7,771 nt of DNA from an uncultured Bacteroidales bacterium (GTDB lineage Bacteria > Bacteroidota > Bacteroidia > Bacteroidales > F082): NCBI GenBank assembly GCA_946410535.1, contig CAMKAR010000095.1:1-7771 (forward strand). Reading direction: 5' to 3'. The notes under the pieces are model-generated. The model was not told the origin of the DNA. It worked only from the letters and a program-made list of their open reading frames with translations, and did no database searches. Positions 6,450 to 7,771 of the stretch are shown piece by piece. Position 1 is the stretch's first letter, and every line of letters begins with the position of its first letter. The position numbers and the translations under genes are program-made.

Positions 6450-7266
6450 TAACACATCGCCTACAGTTTGCGGCACGACCGATTTCAGTGGATTGCACCA
6501 CACGGTGGTTCCCGCTAAGGGTTGTACGCTTTTGTTGTGCACAGAGGGTTACGCTATCGGTAGCTCGCATTTTCGGCCCGTGGCCATCCGTCGCGGGACT
6601 TTGGTGCCGCTTTTCGCTTTTTCGCGATTCACTATTGAACGCACTTCGTCGCGCTTTTCTTGTCGTTTCGTCGAGATGAGCGACCTCGCCATTGCCGATT
6701 TCACCGTCAACTTCAACTCGCCTGTGTTTTGGGATTTCCTTTATCGAAATCCTGCTTTCGTCATCGAGAAGCCGGCACAACGGCTTGCAGAAGAGTGGTT
6801 TGGACGGATGGAATGGATCGTTCGAACTTTCGATGATGAAATCTGCCAACAGATGGTTTACAGCGAACTGCACAACCTCTTCATCGCCATTGAGCAACGG
6901 ATTACTCAGCTTTTTCCGCCCGAGGTCCACGATGAGAAATCGGCCGTTTGGAGCATCCCCGACCGCCTCAATGCGCTTTTGGACCAGCATATCCACCATG
7001 AACGCAGCGTGAAATTCTATGCTTCCGAACTGTGCCTCAGTCCCGACTATCTGAACAAGGTCTGCCACCGCCTAATGAAGACTTCCACTAAAGCCCTCAT
7101 CAACGACACGGTCATCTATGAACTCAAACGCTACCTCGCCGAGACCGACCTCACCGTTGAGGAAATCGCTGCCCGTATGAACTACGACAATGTTTCCTAT
7201 CTCTGCCGTTTCTTCCGCAACGCTACGGGACAATCCATGATGGAGTTTCGAAGGAAACAGAGGTGA
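6430..7266 (+). CDS. AraC/XylS-family transcriptional regulator (278 residues)
   Basis: A one-component DNA-binding regulator. The C-terminal AraC domain spans about 192-275. The first helix-turn-helix is about 194-217 (VKFYASELCLSPDYLNKVCH) and the second about 241-264 (LTVEEIAARMNYDNVSYLCR). The family signature ends FFRNATGQSMMEFRR (261-275). The N-terminal 1-160 is a poorly conserved, cupin-like sensor region as in other Bacteroidota members (FSGLHHTVVPAKGCTLLLCT at 19-38); its ligand is unknown. The ATG at 6430 is the only sensible start: an in-frame stop lies at 6403-6405 and the next Met is residue 83, inside the sensor region. It diverges from one GNAT gene and is followed by another on the same strand. 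Two 20-bp direct repeats around its promoter suggest autoregulation. Control of the nearby pump is plausible but unproven. Confidence 0.94.
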   Translation: MSFFSPNNTSPTVCGTTDFSGLHHTVVPAKGCTLLLCTEGYAIGSSHFRPVAIRRGTLVPLFAFSRFTIERTSSRFSCRFVEMSDLAIADFTVNFNSPVFWDFLYRNPAFVIEKPAQRLAEEWFGRMEWIVRTFDDEICQQMVYSELHNLFIAIEQRITQLFPPEVHDEKSAVWSIPDRLNALLDQHIHHERSVKFYASELCLSPDYLNKVCHRLMKTSTKALINDTVIYELKRYLAETDLTVEEIAARMNYDNVSYLCRFFRNATGQSMMEFRRKQR

Positions 7267-7275
7267 AAAGAATAG

Positions 7276-7306
7276 TTCAAACGTTCGCAATAAACCACTA
7301 TCTTTG
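7276..7306 (+). promoter_or_regulatory. Candidate promoter of the plus-strand GNAT gene
   Basis: TATCTTTG (7299-7306) matches the Bacteroidota -7 element TAnnTTTG perfectly. Twenty nt upstream is TTC (7276-7278), one base off the -33 TTG. Transcription would start near 7312, about 10 nt before the ATG at 7322. The promoter means this gene need not depend on readthrough from the regulator gene, which ends at 7266. An 8-nt string AGTTCAAA (7274-7281), also present in the first operator repeat (6380-6387), overlaps the -33 region. Confidence 0.5.
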
Positions 7307-7321
7307 CCAAAAATATCCCTT

Positions 7322-7765
7322 ATGCAAAATCTCATCATCAGTCCAATCACTATTGAGCATTTGAGCCAATATGGTGCCATTTATGCGGCGGCGTTTTCGG
7401 GCGAGCCCTGGAACGACAACTGGACGGTGGAAGATGCCACCATCCATGTCCGCGAACTGCTTGAAAGCCAACAGCATTACGGCTTAGAATGCATTATAGA
7501 CGGAGAAGTGACAGGCTTCATTTTGGGCACTTCCATGCTGTTCCACTATGGCCGCACCTTCGAGATCAATGACCTCGCCGTGGCGCCCCAATACCAAAGG
7601 CAAGGTATTGCCAGCCGTTTGCTCGAGCAATGCCTCGCCGACCTCAAGGTGCAGGGTATTGTAGGTTTCCATCTGATTACCGCTCGCGAGGGCGTCTTGC
7701 CCGCTTTTTATGAAAAATTCGGTTTCAAGAAAGAGGAGCGGGTGATGCTGTTGGGGAAGGAGTAG
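7322..7765 (+). CDS. GNAT-family N-acetyltransferase (147 residues)
   Basis: A small acetyl-CoA-dependent acetyltransferase unrelated in detail to the other GNAT here. The beta-4 strand is FEINDLAVAPQYQ (80-92). The acetyl-CoA loop QRQGIA (92-97) fits the family motif Q/RxxGxG/A, followed by helix SRLLEQCLADL. The beta-5 strand is GFHLITAREG (115-124). The motif-B end LPAFYEKFGFKKEERVML (126-143) includes Tyr130, in the usual place for the general-acid tyrosine. The N-terminal EPWNDNWTVEDA (28-39) resembles acceptor-binding segments of small amine acetyltransferases, but the substrate is unknown. I chose ATG 7322. A longer reading from TTG 7304 would place the start codon inside the -7 promoter element. 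The gene lies 55 bp after the AraC-family gene and is complete, ending 6 bases before the window edge. Confidence 0.93.
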   Translation: MQNLIISPITIEHLSQYGAIYAAAFSGEPWNDNWTVEDATIHVRELLESQQHYGLECIIDGEVTGFILGTSMLFHYGRTFEINDLAVAPQYQRQGIASRLLEQCLADLKVQGIVGFHLITAREGVLPAFYEKFGFKKEERVMLLGKE

Positions 7766-7771
7766 GCCTGT

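Noticed and set aside
6433..7068. A 211-codon minus-strand frame antisense to the AraC-family gene
   Set aside because: The plus-strand frame has clear helix-turn-helix motifs and a promoter; the antisense product matches nothing I recognise.
7304..7321. TTG start adding six residues to the plus-strand GNAT
   Set aside because: The TTG lies inside the perfect -7 element TATCTTTG, so it would precede transcription start; ATG 7322 fits better.

Overview
The window looks like a chromosomal piece of a Bacteroidota member, probably order Bacteroidales. Three independent promoter candidates carry the Bacteroidota -7 element TAnnTTTG (TAATTTTG, TATTTTTG, TATCTTTG), gene starts lack Shine-Dalgarno sequences, and the protein sequences have a Bacteroidales feel. 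Genus cannot be fixed from the sequence alone.

Layout. Positions 28-5545 on the minus strand form a compact tripartite efflux operon in only two genes: a periplasmic adaptor lipoprotein (4433-5545) and, 4 nt downstream, a 1466-residue protein (28-4428) that joins a complete HAE1/AcrB-type RND permease to a TolC/OprM-type outer-membrane factor. Upstream lies a 204-bp intergenic region with a 130-bp nested palindromic element (5576-5705). Then come a GNAT acetyltransferase on the minus strand (5750-6295), a 134-bp divergent promoter region, an AraC-family regulator on the plus strand (6430-7266) and a second GNAT acetyltransferase on the plus strand (7322-7765). No RNA genes, CRISPR array, transposase or rho-independent terminator were recognised. 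There is no gene-free stretch over 300 bp.

How it fits together. Adaptor, permease and exit duct make one drug or toxic-compound exporter spanning the envelope. The AraC-type protein probably controls its own divergent promoter region through two near-identical 20-bp direct repeats 62 bp apart. Whether it also controls the pump is unproven.

The most unusual signal is that both junctions of the pump sit on short repeats whose length decides whether neighbouring parts are fused or separate. At the permease/outer-membrane-factor junction, a five-G tract followed by TG keeps the frame open. One G fewer would give a TGA stop overlapping a GTG start (GTGA) for a free outer-membrane factor with its own signal peptide. 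At the adaptor/permease junction, three tandem TTTAGAG units supply the stop codon. Loss of exactly one 7-nt unit would read straight through into the permease ATG in frame.
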